Origin: Kitasatospora arboriphila
GTDB taxonomy: Bacteria; Actinomycetota; Actinomycetes; Mycobacteriales; Mycobacteriaceae
Assembly: GCF_000717275.1 (NCBI RefSeq)
Contig: NZ_JNYV01000003.1
Coordinates: forward strand, 62,001 to 126,000
Length of the DNA: 64,000 nt
Reading direction: 5' to 3'
Below are positions 44,324 to 52,585 of the stretch, one piece after another (within the stretch, counting starts at the first letter, position 1; every line of letters begins with the position of its first letter). The notes under the pieces are model-generated. The model ran no database searches, was not told where the DNA came from, and worked only from the letters and a program-made list of their open reading frames with translations. Made by a program: the position numbers and the translations under genes.

Positions 44324-45318
44324 CGTTCGAGTTCCTGAAGGGTCTTGGAGATGTGGTTGAGCGAAAGCACTGTGATCGCGATGAACAGACCAGGCATCAG
44401 CGAGACCCACGGGGCGGTGACAAGGAAGTTGCGTCCGGTGGAGACGAGGGTGCCCCACTCGGCCTGCGGTGGTGCGGCACCGAAGCCGAGGAAGCTCAGT
44501 GCAGCGATCGCGATGATCGCAACACCGAAGTCCAGGACTGCGAGGACCGCGACCGGTCCCCACGAGTTGGGCAAAATGTGCCGCAACAGGACCCGCGTCC
44601 ACGAGGCGCCACCCGCACGGGCCGCCTCCACGTAGGGGAGGGTCTTGACCCTCAGCACCTCGGCCCGGGTCGTCCGGGCGAAACCGGGGACGATGCCGAT
44701 ACCCACGGCGATGGCGACGGGGACGGTGCCGAAGCCGAGCGCGGTGACGATCGCCAAGGCCAGCAACAGACCGGGAATGGCCAGCAGTACATCGACGAAC
44801 CGCATGATCACCGAATCGGTGACGCCGCTGAAGAACCCCGAGATCACGCCGAGCGTGAGTCCGGCCACGACTGCGATGGCCAGGGCGATCAGAGCCGCCT
44901 CGATCGTCAAGGTCGATCCGTACAGTGTCCGCGTCCACAGGTCGCGGCCCATTTCGTCGGTACCGAACAGGTGAGTTGTGCTCGGCGCCAACAGTCGGTC
45001 GGCCGGGGCGGTGCGGTAGGGGTCGTAGGAGGTGAACCAGGACGGGAAGAACGCCGACACCCCGACAAACGCGATGAACAGCACGGTCAGGACGAACAGA
45101 GGCCGCCTGACAGCTTTCGCAGTGGTTTCCCGGAACGGACCCCAGCGTCCTCCGGGTTGGGTTGCGCCCGGCGGGGTCAGCGAATGGTCGGGTTTCGCGA
45201 CAGGCCGCTCCACCGGCAGATCAATCCCCAGTGCACTGGCACTCGAGCTGCTGGTACCGGAGACGGAGCGAAGCGGAGCTCGACCATTCTGGATGCGGTC
45301 TTTCAGCGTCTCGGTCAT
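44320..45318 (-). CDS. Peptide-type ABC importer permease (DppC-like)
   Basis: A 332-residue permease with a polar N-terminal extension of about 70 residues and six TM helices. LLAPSTTHLFGTDEMGRDLWTRTLYGSTLTI and the EAA loop VEAARAGGASWTRVLLRHILPNSW are DppC hallmarks. It starts 1 nt after the DppB-like stop and overlaps the ATPase start by ATGA. Confidence 0.92.
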   Translation of the reverse strand: MTETLKDRIQNGRAPLRSVSGTSSSSASALGIDLPVERPVAKPDHSLTPPGATQPGGRWGPFRETTAKAVRRPLFVLTVLFIAFVGVSAFFPSWFTSYDPYRTAPADRLLAPSTTHLFGTDEMGRDLWTRTLYGSTLTIEAALIALAIAVVAGLTLGVISGFFSGVTDSVIMRFVDVLLAIPGLLLALAIVTALGFGTVPVAIAVGIGIVPGFARTTRAEVLRVKTLPYVEAARAGGASWTRVLLRHILPNSWGPVAVLAVLDFGVAIIAIAALSFLGFGAAPPQAEWGTLVSTGRNFLVTAPWVSLMPGLFIAITVLSLNHISKTLQELER

Positions 45319-45319
45319 G

Positions 45320-46288
45320 TCAGCTCACCTTTGTCTTCGTGCGGACTTTCGTCGTATGGGCGATGCGCGGATCCAGCAGCGGGTAGAGGAGGTCGACGAT
45401 GAGGTTGACCAGGACGAACGCGGCGGCGGCCAGCGTCACGATGGCGAGTACCACCGGGATGTCCTGGGCGAGAACCGCTTCCTGTGCCAGCTTGCCGATG
45501 CCGTTGCGGTTGAACACGGTCTCTGTCACGATCGCGCTCGTCACCGTCACCCCGACGAGCAGACCGAAGATGGTCAGCGCCGGCAGGGCAGCGTTGCGGA
45601 ACGCATGCTTGCGCTGGACGGCACCGCGGGACAGGCCCTTGGCCCTGGCGGTGACGATGTACTGCTCGCTCAGCGTTTCGTTGAAACTCCGGGTCAGCAC
45701 CTGCGCCAACGCCGCCGTGGTGGGGATGGCCATCGTGATCACCGGCAGGATGAGGTACTCGGCACCACCCGATCCCTGCGAGGGCAACCAGCCGAGGTTG
45801 AAAGCGAAGACCTGGATGAGGATCAGGGCGATCAGGAAGGACGGAACCGCAACGCCGAACGCGGGCAGGCGGTCCAGCAGGATCCGGACGGGCTTGAACT
45901 GGACGAAGGCGGCGAGGTACGCGAGGACGGTGCCAGCGATGACTGCGAGTAGCCCGGCCAGCACACTGAGGGTCAGCGTGCCGCCGAGGCGTTCGGCGAT
46001 CAGATCGGAAACCGGTGCCTGCTTGGAGATCGACAGGCCCCATTCTCCGCGGACGGCGCCGCTCAGCAGTGAGAAGTATTGGTCGATCATCGATTTGTCG
46101 AGTCCGTATTTGGACTTGACCGCCAGCAACTCGTCCGGCGACATGGTGTCCGGGTCGAGTCCGGCCGCGCCCAGCTGGATGCCGACGGCATCGCTGGGCA
46201 GGAGGTAGAGGATCACGAACGTCAACGTGAATGCTGCCCACAACACCACAACCGCCTGGGCGATTCGGCCTGCTATGTACCTGCGCAT
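45320..46288 (-). CDS. Peptide-type ABC importer permease (DppB-like)
   Basis: A 322-residue permease. GRIAQAVVVLWAAFTLTFVILYLLPSD at the N-terminus, RGEWGLSISKQAPVSDLIAERLGGTLTLS and the EAA loop YIVTARAKGLSRGAVQRKHAFRNAALP identify the DppB family. ATG 46288 has AGGAAGGAACC upstream. The 83-nt gap after the binding-protein gene holds a strong hairpin. Confidence 0.92.
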   Translation of the reverse strand: MRRYIAGRIAQAVVVLWAAFTLTFVILYLLPSDAVGIQLGAAGLDPDTMSPDELLAVKSKYGLDKSMIDQYFSLLSGAVRGEWGLSISKQAPVSDLIAERLGGTLTLSVLAGLLAVIAGTVLAYLAAFVQFKPVRILLDRLPAFGVAVPSFLIALILIQVFAFNLGWLPSQGSGGAEYLILPVITMAIPTTAALAQVLTRSFNETLSEQYIVTARAKGLSRGAVQRKHAFRNAALPALTIFGLLVGVTVTSAIVTETVFNRNGIGKLAQEAVLAQDIPVVLAIVTLAAAAFVLVNLIVDLLYPLLDPRIAHTTKVRTKTKVS

Positions 46289-46310
46289 GGCTGCGGTTCC
46301 TTCCTGTGGC

Positions 46311-46344
46311 GGTTGGCCCCGGTGGTCTTCACCCGGGGCCAACC
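46311..46344 (-). terminator. Intra-operon attenuator-like hairpin
   Basis: GGTTGGCCCCGG (46311-46322) pairs perfectly with CCGGGGCCAACC (46333-46344) around a 10-nt loop. It lies 27 nt after the binding-protein stop and 22 nt before the DppB-like start on the minus strand. No T-tract follows, so it more likely gives partial termination or 3'-end protection of the binding-protein mRNA than full termination. Confidence 0.6.
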
Positions 46345-46371
46345 GGTCGAGATCGGTTGATGCGTGGTCGA

Positions 46372-48054
46372 TTACGGCTGAAGGAACACGTCGTTGAGAG
46401 ACAAGAAGCTCTCAGACGTGAACCGGAAGCCGTTGACCTTGTTGCTGACGCCGGCCAGCTGCTGGCGTTCGAACAGCGGGAAACTGACACCCTGGTCGAT
46501 CAGCAGGTTCTGCAGATCGTCGTAGGCCTGTTTGGTCTGGGCCTCGTCGGTGGTCTGCACGGCCTTCGTGAACAACTGCTGGATCTGCGCCGCCACCTCG
46601 GGGGTGGCCGCGTTCTTGGCGAGTGCCTTCTGGTTGGCGAGCGCTTCGACCAGGATGAACTGCAGCGCACCGGGATCGGCGCGGGTGAAGTAGGTTCCGA
46701 TCAGATCGTAGCCACCACTCTTGAGAAGACCGATCGACTCGGCCTGAGTGACGACCTTCAGCTGCAGGTCGATGCCGACCTGACGCCACTGATCCTGCAG
46801 GAGCTCGTTACCGGCGGCGAACTGTCCGATGACGGGCAGGGTGAGGGTCAGCTGCTGACCGTTCTTGGACCGGTACTCGCTGCCGGCGGGCTTGGTCCAG
46901 CCGGCGGCGTCGAGCAGCTTGCCGGCACCTTCGGGATCGAAGCCCAGCTTGCCGGCCTGCGACTGGAAGAACGGCGTGGTGAGGTCGAATGCACCTTCGA
47001 CGACGGGGTAGTCCGGGCCGTAGACGGTGGCGGCGTTGGTCTTGAGGTCGGTGGCCTTGTACAGCGCCTGACGGACCTGCGGATCGGACAGGGGCTTGCC
47101 GGCACTGACGTTCGGGAACAACGTGTTCGAGACACCCGGCAGCGACCGGGATTCGATGTAGCCACCGGAGTTCTTGATCAGTTCCTGATCTTCGACGGTG
47201 AGGGGGTTACGGGGCCAGGTGATGTCGACGGCACCGCTGACCAGGTTGCCGGTGCGGACGCTGTCTTCGGCGACGTAGCTGTACTTGACCGAATCGAGGT
47301 ACGCCTCGCCGGTGTTCTTGTTGAGGCTCGATCCCCAGGTGTATCCGGCCCGCCTGCTGAGCGAGATGCCCTGGCCGGGGGTGTAGTTGTCGAGCTTGAA
47401 CAGACCGGAACCGCTGAACTGGCCGACGCACCGCTCTTCCGGCGTCTTCTGGAACGACGCGGGCGAGATGAGGGCGAGGTTTGTGGTGGACGTCGCTTGC
47501 AGGAAGGACGAGTTCGGCTGGGTAAAGTGAAACTTCACCGTCGAGGGGTCGACCACAGCGGTGGACTCGAGGCCCAGGATGTAGCTGGCACCGAATGCGG
47601 TTCCGCCGCTGGACTTCGCCAGTGCCAGGAAGGCATCGAAGTTGGCCTTGACTGCTTCGGCGTTCAGCGGTGCTCCGTCAGAGAAGGTCACGCCGTCGCG
47701 CAGGGTGAAGGTGTAATCGAGGCCGTCGGGGCTGATCTCCCACTTGGTGGCCAACCACGGCACGATCTCGCCGGTGTCGGGGTTCTGGTCGGTCAGGGAG
47801 TCGGCGATGTTGCGGATGACGCCCCGATGCTCGATCCAGTAGGTCTGGAACGGGTCAACACACGTGAAGGTGGGATTGTCCGGGAAGTAGGCGATGTCGA
47901 GGGTGCCGCCGCGGACAGGATCGGCGGCGTCGCCGCTGGGGCCGGATTCGGCGTTTCCGCCGGAGCTGCACGCGGTCGCGACCAGGGTCGACATCAGGGC
48001 GAGCGCGCCTGCGACCTTCCAGCGGCCGGATCTCGTGCGGGTGTGTTGACGCAT
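46372..48054 (-). CDS. Extracellular solute-binding lipoprotein, family 5 (peptide/nickel/glutathione type)
   Basis: A 560-residue binding protein. The signal ends in a lipobox (VATAC, Cys near residue 29) and is followed by a Ser/Gly linker. The SBP_bac_5 pattern begins PVRGGTLDIAYFPDNPTFTCVDPF, with TFTLRDGVTFSDGAPLNAEAVKANFDAF and the C-terminal NLLIDQGVSFPLFERQQLAGVSN. It captures the ligand for the permeases downstream. The ligand is likely a sulfur-containing small molecule or peptide, inferred from the neighbours. Confidence 0.92.
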   Translation of the reverse strand: MRQHTRTRSGRWKVAGALALMSTLVATACSSGGNAESGPSGDAADPVRGGTLDIAYFPDNPTFTCVDPFQTYWIEHRGVIRNIADSLTDQNPDTGEIVPWLATKWEISPDGLDYTFTLRDGVTFSDGAPLNAEAVKANFDAFLALAKSSGGTAFGASYILGLESTAVVDPSTVKFHFTQPNSSFLQATSTTNLALISPASFQKTPEERCVGQFSGSGLFKLDNYTPGQGISLSRRAGYTWGSSLNKNTGEAYLDSVKYSYVAEDSVRTGNLVSGAVDITWPRNPLTVEDQELIKNSGGYIESRSLPGVSNTLFPNVSAGKPLSDPQVRQALYKATDLKTNAATVYGPDYPVVEGAFDLTTPFFQSQAGKLGFDPEGAGKLLDAAGWTKPAGSEYRSKNGQQLTLTLPVIGQFAAGNELLQDQWRQVGIDLQLKVVTQAESIGLLKSGGYDLIGTYFTRADPGALQFILVEALANQKALAKNAATPEVAAQIQQLFTKAVQTTDEAQTKQAYDDLQNLLIDQGVSFPLFERQQLAGVSNKVNGFRFTSESFLSLNDVFLQP

Positions 48055-48101
48055 TGTCGTGGTTCTTCTTTCGGGTGAGTTGATAAAGCGGTCGAGCGGG
48101 A

Positions 48102-49274
48102 TCAGCCGCGCAGGAGTGCGCGACCGGCGGCCAGCAGAGCGGTGTCTTCCTGGGGCGGATGCACACGAACACAGAGCACATCTCGCAGGTGTCGTTCGAG
48201 CGGGTTGTGCCGGGTCAGTGCGGCGTTGCCGAGTGCGGCGACCGCGGTCTGGACCGCGGCGATCACCGACCGGGCGATCTGGACCTTGACCAGTGACAGA
48301 CCTGCCGCCACGGCGGGATCGTCGGCGGCGACGCGCAGAAGTGTTCCGTAGAGCAGGGTTTCGGCCTGCACGATCTGGGCGTCGATCTCACCGGCGATGG
48401 CCTGGATGCGTTCGGTCTCGGCAATGGGACGGCCCAACGCGGTCGGTACGCGTTCACGGGCGTATGTCACGAATGCCGTACGGGCCGCCCGCGCAACTCC
48501 GACGTACAGCGCGGGATGGCCGAAACCCGTTGGGCCGGTGGCCACTGCGGGGTCGCGGTAGACGCCATCGGTCTTCGGGATCTCGAGGAAGTTCTCCTCA
48601 CCGACCTCGACACCTGCGTAGCTGACGTCGTGGGTGTTGGAGGCGCGCAGTCCCAGGTGATCCCACGTGTTGTCCCACGTGATGCCCGGGGCGTCGGCGG
48701 GAACGATCACGTGCCCGACCCTCGGCTCCTCTTCATCGGTGATCGCCCAGACCAGGTGGTACGCCAGCGCCGTCCCCCCGGTGGCAAAGGTCTTGCGACC
48801 GGTGAGGGTCCAACCGTTCGCGGTCCGCCGCGCGATGGTCTTGGGCAGACCGCCGCGGGCCGGTGCACCCAGTTCCGGCTCGGCGCGGATCACGTTGACC
48901 GGGGCCGGTCCCTGCACCGACTGCCGGAGCAGGTCGTCGTAGAGGTCGGCGGGCCACGAGTCCGTGGCCGCCTGCATCTGGTGGATCGCCAGGTTGTTGG
49001 CGGCGATGAGTGCCACAGACGGGTCGCCTTCGCCGAGCGCGGAGAGGATCTGCACAACCTCGAACGGTCCGGCCTCGGGACCGCCGAACCGTGCTGCCAC
49101 GGTTGCCGTGAGGTACCCACCGCGATGGGCGGCAGCCAGGCCGGCCACCGGGATATCTCCACTTCGGTCGTATTGCTCAGCGGTGGAGGCGACTTCGGCG
49201 GTCAGCGCCTTGAGGCCCGACGGTGAGAGGTCCGGGGTCGGAAGCGTTACGCCCCGCACGGAGGTGACGGTCAT
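48102..49274 (-). CDS. Acyl-CoA dehydrogenase-like flavoprotein (SfnB/DszC-type monooxygenase family)
   Basis: A 390-residue protein with the ACAD fold. SALGEGDPSVALIAANNLAIHQMQA, GRKTFATGGTALAYHLVWAI (flavin-contact strand) and a C-terminal RHLRDVLCVRVHPPQEDTALLAAGRALL. The usual C-terminal catalytic Glu region of fatty-acid dehydrogenases is not evident, and the ending resembles SfnB/DszC enzymes that use reduced flavin to oxygenate sulfur compounds. That reading is inference. Its ATG overlaps the LLM gene stop (ATGA), so the two are coupled; the binding protein follows 47 nt downstream. Confidence 0.82.
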   Translation of the reverse strand: MTVTSVRGVTLPTPDLSPSGLKALTAEVASTAEQYDRSGDIPVAGLAAAHRGGYLTATVAARFGGPEAGPFEVVQILSALGEGDPSVALIAANNLAIHQMQAATDSWPADLYDDLLRQSVQGPAPVNVIRAEPELGAPARGGLPKTIARRTANGWTLTGRKTFATGGTALAYHLVWAITDEEEPRVGHVIVPADAPGITWDNTWDHLGLRASNTHDVSYAGVEVGEENFLEIPKTDGVYRDPAVATGPTGFGHPALYVGVARAARTAFVTYARERVPTALGRPIAETERIQAIAGEIDAQIVQAETLLYGTLLRVAADDPAVAAGLSLVKVQIARSVIAAVQTAVAALGNAALTRHNPLERHLRDVLCVRVHPPQEDTALLAAGRALLRG

Positions 49275-50467
49275 GCCTGTCCGGCCGTCGCGAAGGCGCC
49301 GAGATGATCGGACTGAAGTGTTCCGCGCTTGCCGGTGGCCTCCCGGTGCGCGAGTTCCTGACGGACCAGCGGGACCACGTAACGGCCGTAGTCGATGGCG
49401 TCATTGAGGGTGTCGTAGCCGCGGATCGACACCAGGTCGGCGCCCAGGTCGATGTAATCGAGGATCGCCGCGGCGACTGTCTCGGCGCTGCCGACCAGAG
49501 CCGTGGACGCGCCTGCACCGTTCACGGCTGCCGCGGTCCGGGTCCACAGCGCCCGGTCGTAGATGTCTTTACGGTTCGCGAAGTCCAGTGCGCGCTGCGA
49601 TCCGACGTTCTGCGGGGTGTTGCCGGCGATGGCCTTGTACACAGGGTTCTTCGAGAAGTTGGCCTCGATGCGGTCGACGTAGTCGTGGGCCTTGGCCCAG
49701 GCGAGATCGTCGGTGCGGTCGATGATGGGACGGAACGTGACCCAGATGCGGGGCCGGTCTGTGCGTCCGGATTCGGCGGCGATGCGGTGTACGCGCTCGA
49801 TCTGGCTCTTGATGTCCGCCAACGGTTCTCCCCAGAAGCTGAAGATGTCGGCCTTGCGTCCACCGATCTCGAAGGCGGCGTCGGACTGTCCGCCGATCGA
49901 GATCGGGACCTGCGCGCCGTAGGGGGCGAACCCGGGACCGAAGTTGTCGAACTTGTAGTGGGTTCCACTGTGAGAGAACGGCTCTGTCTTGGTCCACGAA
50001 TCCCGCAGGATGTCGACGAACTCGTCGGTGCGGGTGTAGCGCTGCTCCTTGGTGAGGTAATCACCCTGGCGGGCCTGCTCGGCGTCGTTGCCGCCGGAGA
50101 TCAGGTGGACCAGCGCGCGACCTTCGGTCAGCTGGTCGAGGGTAGCCAGCTGCTGCGCGGCCACCGTGGGGAACACCGTGTTGGGACGCAGGGCGACGAT
50201 CGGTTTGATCGTGCTGCTGAGTTGTCCTACGGCAGAGGCCATGACAAACGAATCGGCGCTGTTGGACCCATACGGGAGCAGCGTCATGTCGAAGCCACCG
50301 TCCTCGAGGGACCGGACGTAGCGACGGAAGAACGGAAGGTCGATGCCACGAGACGGGATCGGGTTGAGCTCGGTGGACGGGTTCAGGTGCGTGAGGCTGA
50401 TGAACTCGACCTTCGATGCGGCACTGGCCGGCACCGGCAACGACTCCTGGGACGGATCGGCGGTCAT
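49271..50467 (-). CDS. LLM-class FMN-dependent monooxygenase (alkanesulfonate monooxygenase family)
   Basis: A 398-residue bacterial-luciferase-like TIM barrel. SLEDGGFDMTLLPYGSNSADSFVMASAVGQLSSTIKPIVALRPNTVFPTVAAQQLATLDQLTEGRALVHLISGGNDAEQARQGDYLTKEQRYTRTDEFVDILRDSW follows SsuD-type enzymes, with ISIGGQSDAAFEIGGRKADIFSFWGE near residue 185. Such enzymes take FMNH2 and O2 to split a C-S bond and release sulfite. ATG 50467 has AGGACC upstream. It is the first gene of the operon and diverges from LysR. A dedicated flavin reductase is not nearby. Confidence 0.88.
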   Translation of the reverse strand: MTADPSQESLPVPASAASKVEFISLTHLNPSTELNPIPSRGIDLPFFRRYVRSLEDGGFDMTLLPYGSNSADSFVMASAVGQLSSTIKPIVALRPNTVFPTVAAQQLATLDQLTEGRALVHLISGGNDAEQARQGDYLTKEQRYTRTDEFVDILRDSWTKTEPFSHSGTHYKFDNFGPGFAPYGAQVPISIGGQSDAAFEIGGRKADIFSFWGEPLADIKSQIERVHRIAAESGRTDRPRIWVTFRPIIDRTDDLAWAKAHDYVDRIEANFSKNPVYKAIAGNTPQNVGSQRALDFANRKDIYDRALWTRTAAAVNGAGASTALVGSAETVAAAILDYIDLGADLVSIRGYDTLNDAIDYGRYVVPLVRQELAHREATGKRGTLQSDHLGAFATAGQA

Positions 50468-50799
50468 GTGGGGGGTCCTTCCTGACGTGTCTGTGGCGAG
50501 CAGGACCGAAAGCCCGGGCCTGGTTCGGAAATGGATGCTAAGGGCGTTCGGGCCCCTGAACCAGGGTTGAGATCACCAATTCCGATTCGTATTGCCGATC
50601 GGAATCCATTGGTTGTACTGATCTCATCTGTGCAGGTCAGGGCATTCGCCGATGCCATCAGATAGCCCTACGTCCGGCCGTTGCGCCAGGGTTTTACGCG
50701 CCGCGAATCAAACTACGCATTGCCGACGCGGATAGAGGATTCTGTAGTCCATACCCAGATATCTCAGACCAGGACTTTGCGGGAACAGGTGAGTGTGTG
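50468..50799. promoter_or_regulatory. 332-nt divergent control region between LLM operon and LysR gene
   Basis: No gene is supported here. It contains the extended dyad at 50569-50625 (listed separately), the 14-bp motif shared with 53966-53979, and the start regions of both transcripts. A LysR-type regulator normally binds its own intergenic region, so this is its expected target. Confidence 0.6.
50569..50625. promoter_or_regulatory. Extended dyad, probable LysR binding site
   Basis: ATTCCGAT (50579-50586) and ATCGGAAT (50598-50605) form a perfect 8-bp inverted repeat with an 11-nt spacer. Outside it, CCAAT/ATTGG (50576-50580, 50608-50612) and GAGATCA/TGATCTC (50569-50575, 50619-50625) continue the symmetry about the same centre with slight offset. 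T-N11-A spacing and an AT-rich core fit LysR-type operators. Confidence 0.65.
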
Positions 50800-51696
50800 A
50801 TGGCGGATCCATTGGACTTGGTGCATTTGCGCACCCTTGTCGCGATAGCCGAAACCGGGGGCTTTCGGCGTGCGGCAGATTCGCTCCATCTGAGTCAGCC
50901 GACGGTGAGCCAGCACGTCCGCCTGCTCGAGAAGCGACTGAAGCATTCCCTGGTGGTCAAAGACGGCCGCGGGTCCCGGTTCACCGCAGCCGGGGAGCGC
51001 CTGGTCCTGGAGGCCCGGAAGTTGCTCGCGGCGCAAGACGAGGTGTTGCAACGGTTCTCGATGGCGGTGCCGGACAAGCTCACCATCGGTTCCACCGAAC
51101 ACGCCGCGGATGGTCTGCTGCCTGAACTGCTGACAGCGCTGCGGGGCGCGTACCCGGACGTCTGGCTGCAGTTCCGCATCGAGCGATCCACCTCGCTGGC
51201 TGACTCGGTCAGCAAGGGCGCGATTGATCTCGCCGTGGTGCTGGGCGGCAACGCCGAGCCGATTGGCACAGAAGTCGGAGCGCTCGCGCTCCGGTGGGTG
51301 GCGGCGACAGGATGGGACATCACCGAGGTCGACGGCTCGATCCCACTGGTGGCCTTCGAGGAACCATGTGGACTGAGGCGTCGCGCGTTGGCTCAGCTCG
51401 ACGACCTCGGCTACGCGGTGACGGTCAGTGCCGAGTCCGGCAATCTCGACGGTGTTCTCGCGGCGGCCCGCGCCGGTCTCGGAATCGCCCTGCTACCGTT
51501 TTCGGGCGCGGTTCCCGACGGCCTCGTGGAGGTCCAGGAGTTGCCGGATATGGGCGACATCGACGTCCGGCTCGTCGCCCGGCGCGGCATCGACCCCGAT
51601 GTCGAGCAGGCCGCCGTCGAAGCGGTCACCGCGCACTACCGGACGGTTGCCGACAAGGCCGGCGACGCCGGAACACACCTACAAGGAGTTGCCTGA
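50800..51696 (+). CDS. LysR-type transcriptional regulator
   Basis: A 298-residue LTTR. The N-terminal winged helix reads HLRTLVAIAETGGFRRAADSLHLSQPTVSQHVRLLEKRLKHSLVV, and the C-terminal part is the substrate-sensing domain (KLTIGSTEHAADGLLPELLTALRGAYPDVWLQFRIE). It likely controls the divergent LLM-ABC operon and itself in response to sulfur supply or the ligand. ATG 50800 follows CAGGTGAG. Its stop overlaps the next gene (TGATG), a sulfurtransferase with which it is coupled. Confidence 0.92.
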   Translation: MADPLDLVHLRTLVAIAETGGFRRAADSLHLSQPTVSQHVRLLEKRLKHSLVVKDGRGSRFTAAGERLVLEARKLLAAQDEVLQRFSMAVPDKLTIGSTEHAADGLLPELLTALRGAYPDVWLQFRIERSTSLADSVSKGAIDLAVVLGGNAEPIGTEVGALALRWVAATGWDITEVDGSIPLVAFEEPCGLRRRALAQLDDLGYAVTVSAESGNLDGVLAAARAGLGIALLPFSGAVPDGLVEVQELPDMGDIDVRLVARRGIDPDVEQAAVEAVTAHYRTVADKAGDAGTHLQGVA

Positions 51697-52556
51697 TGAC
51701 CTCGCGCGACGAAGTCCTGATCACCACAACCGAACTGGCGTCGCTGATTGCCGGTGACGCTCCGGTGACCGTGCTCGACGTGCGTTGGCGGCTCGACCGT
51801 CCGGACGGCCGCGACGACTACGAGACCGGGCACATCCCCGGCGCGGTGTACGTCGACCTCGAGACGGAGCTGTCCGACCATTCGGTCACCGGCCGGGGCC
51901 GCCATCCCCTGCCGAGTGGTGACTCTCTGCAGGCGGCGGCTCGCCGGTGGGGCCTGAACGACGGTGTGCCCGTGGTGATCTACGACGATTGGAACCGTGC
52001 CGGGTCTGCCCGCGCCTGGTGGGTTCTCACTGCCGCCGGCGTCACCGGCGCTCGCATCCTCGACGGCGGCCTGAGTGCGTGGGTGGCTGCAGGCGAGGAA
52101 CTGGTGAAGGGTGCTGAGTCACCGGCCGACGGCGACGTCACGCTGGCGCACACCGATCTCTACAAAGGGGCCCTCGCCACCCTGACCGCCGAGGAAGTCG
52201 CCACGTTCACCGATTCGGGTGTTCTGGTTGATGCCCGCGCACCCGAACGTTTCCGCGGAGAGGTCGAGCCCGTCGATCCGGTCGCCGGACACATCCCCGG
52301 CGCCGGGAACGCGCCGAGCACCGCGACCCTTGGTGACGACGGAACCTTCCGTGACGCAGATGAATTGCGTGAGCTGTTCGCCTCGGCCGGTGCCGACGGT
52401 TCCGCGCCGGTCGGTGTCTACTGTGGCTCAGGAGTCACGGCGGCCGTCGACCTGGTCGCGCTGAAAATCACCGGCGTCGACGCTGCACTGTTCCCCGGCT
52501 CGTGGTCGCAGTGGAGTTCTGACGCCGCCAACCCGGTGGCAACCGGTCCGGCCTGA
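51696..52556 (+). CDS. Sulfurtransferase, two rhodanese domains (3-mercaptopyruvate type)
   Basis: A 286-residue protein with an inactive N-terminal rhodanese domain (LDVRWRLDRPDGRDDYETGHIPGAVYVDLETELSD) and a catalytic C-terminal one. The active-site loop is CGSGV (Cys near residue 243), the pattern of 3-mercaptopyruvate sulfurtransferase, not the CRxGxR of thiosulfate sulfurtransferases. It passes sulfane sulfur to a thiol. AAGGAG precedes the ATG, which overlaps the LysR stop. Its location supports a sulfur theme for the whole locus. Confidence 0.9.
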   Translation: MTSRDEVLITTTELASLIAGDAPVTVLDVRWRLDRPDGRDDYETGHIPGAVYVDLETELSDHSVTGRGRHPLPSGDSLQAAARRWGLNDGVPVVIYDDWNRAGSARAWWVLTAAGVTGARILDGGLSAWVAAGEELVKGAESPADGDVTLAHTDLYKGALATLTAEEVATFTDSGVLVDARAPERFRGEVEPVDPVAGHIPGAGNAPSTATLGDDGTFRDADELRELFASAGADGSAPVGVYCGSGVTAAVDLVALKITGVDAALFPGSWSQWSSDAANPVATGPA

Positions 52557-52585
52557 GCGTCCGACCTGGACTGCCCGCGGCGCGA

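Noticed and set aside
46231..48078. 615-residue plus-strand open frame
   Set aside because: It mirrors the binding-lipoprotein gene, which has clear family motifs and a signal peptide. The plus frame is a codon-bias shadow.
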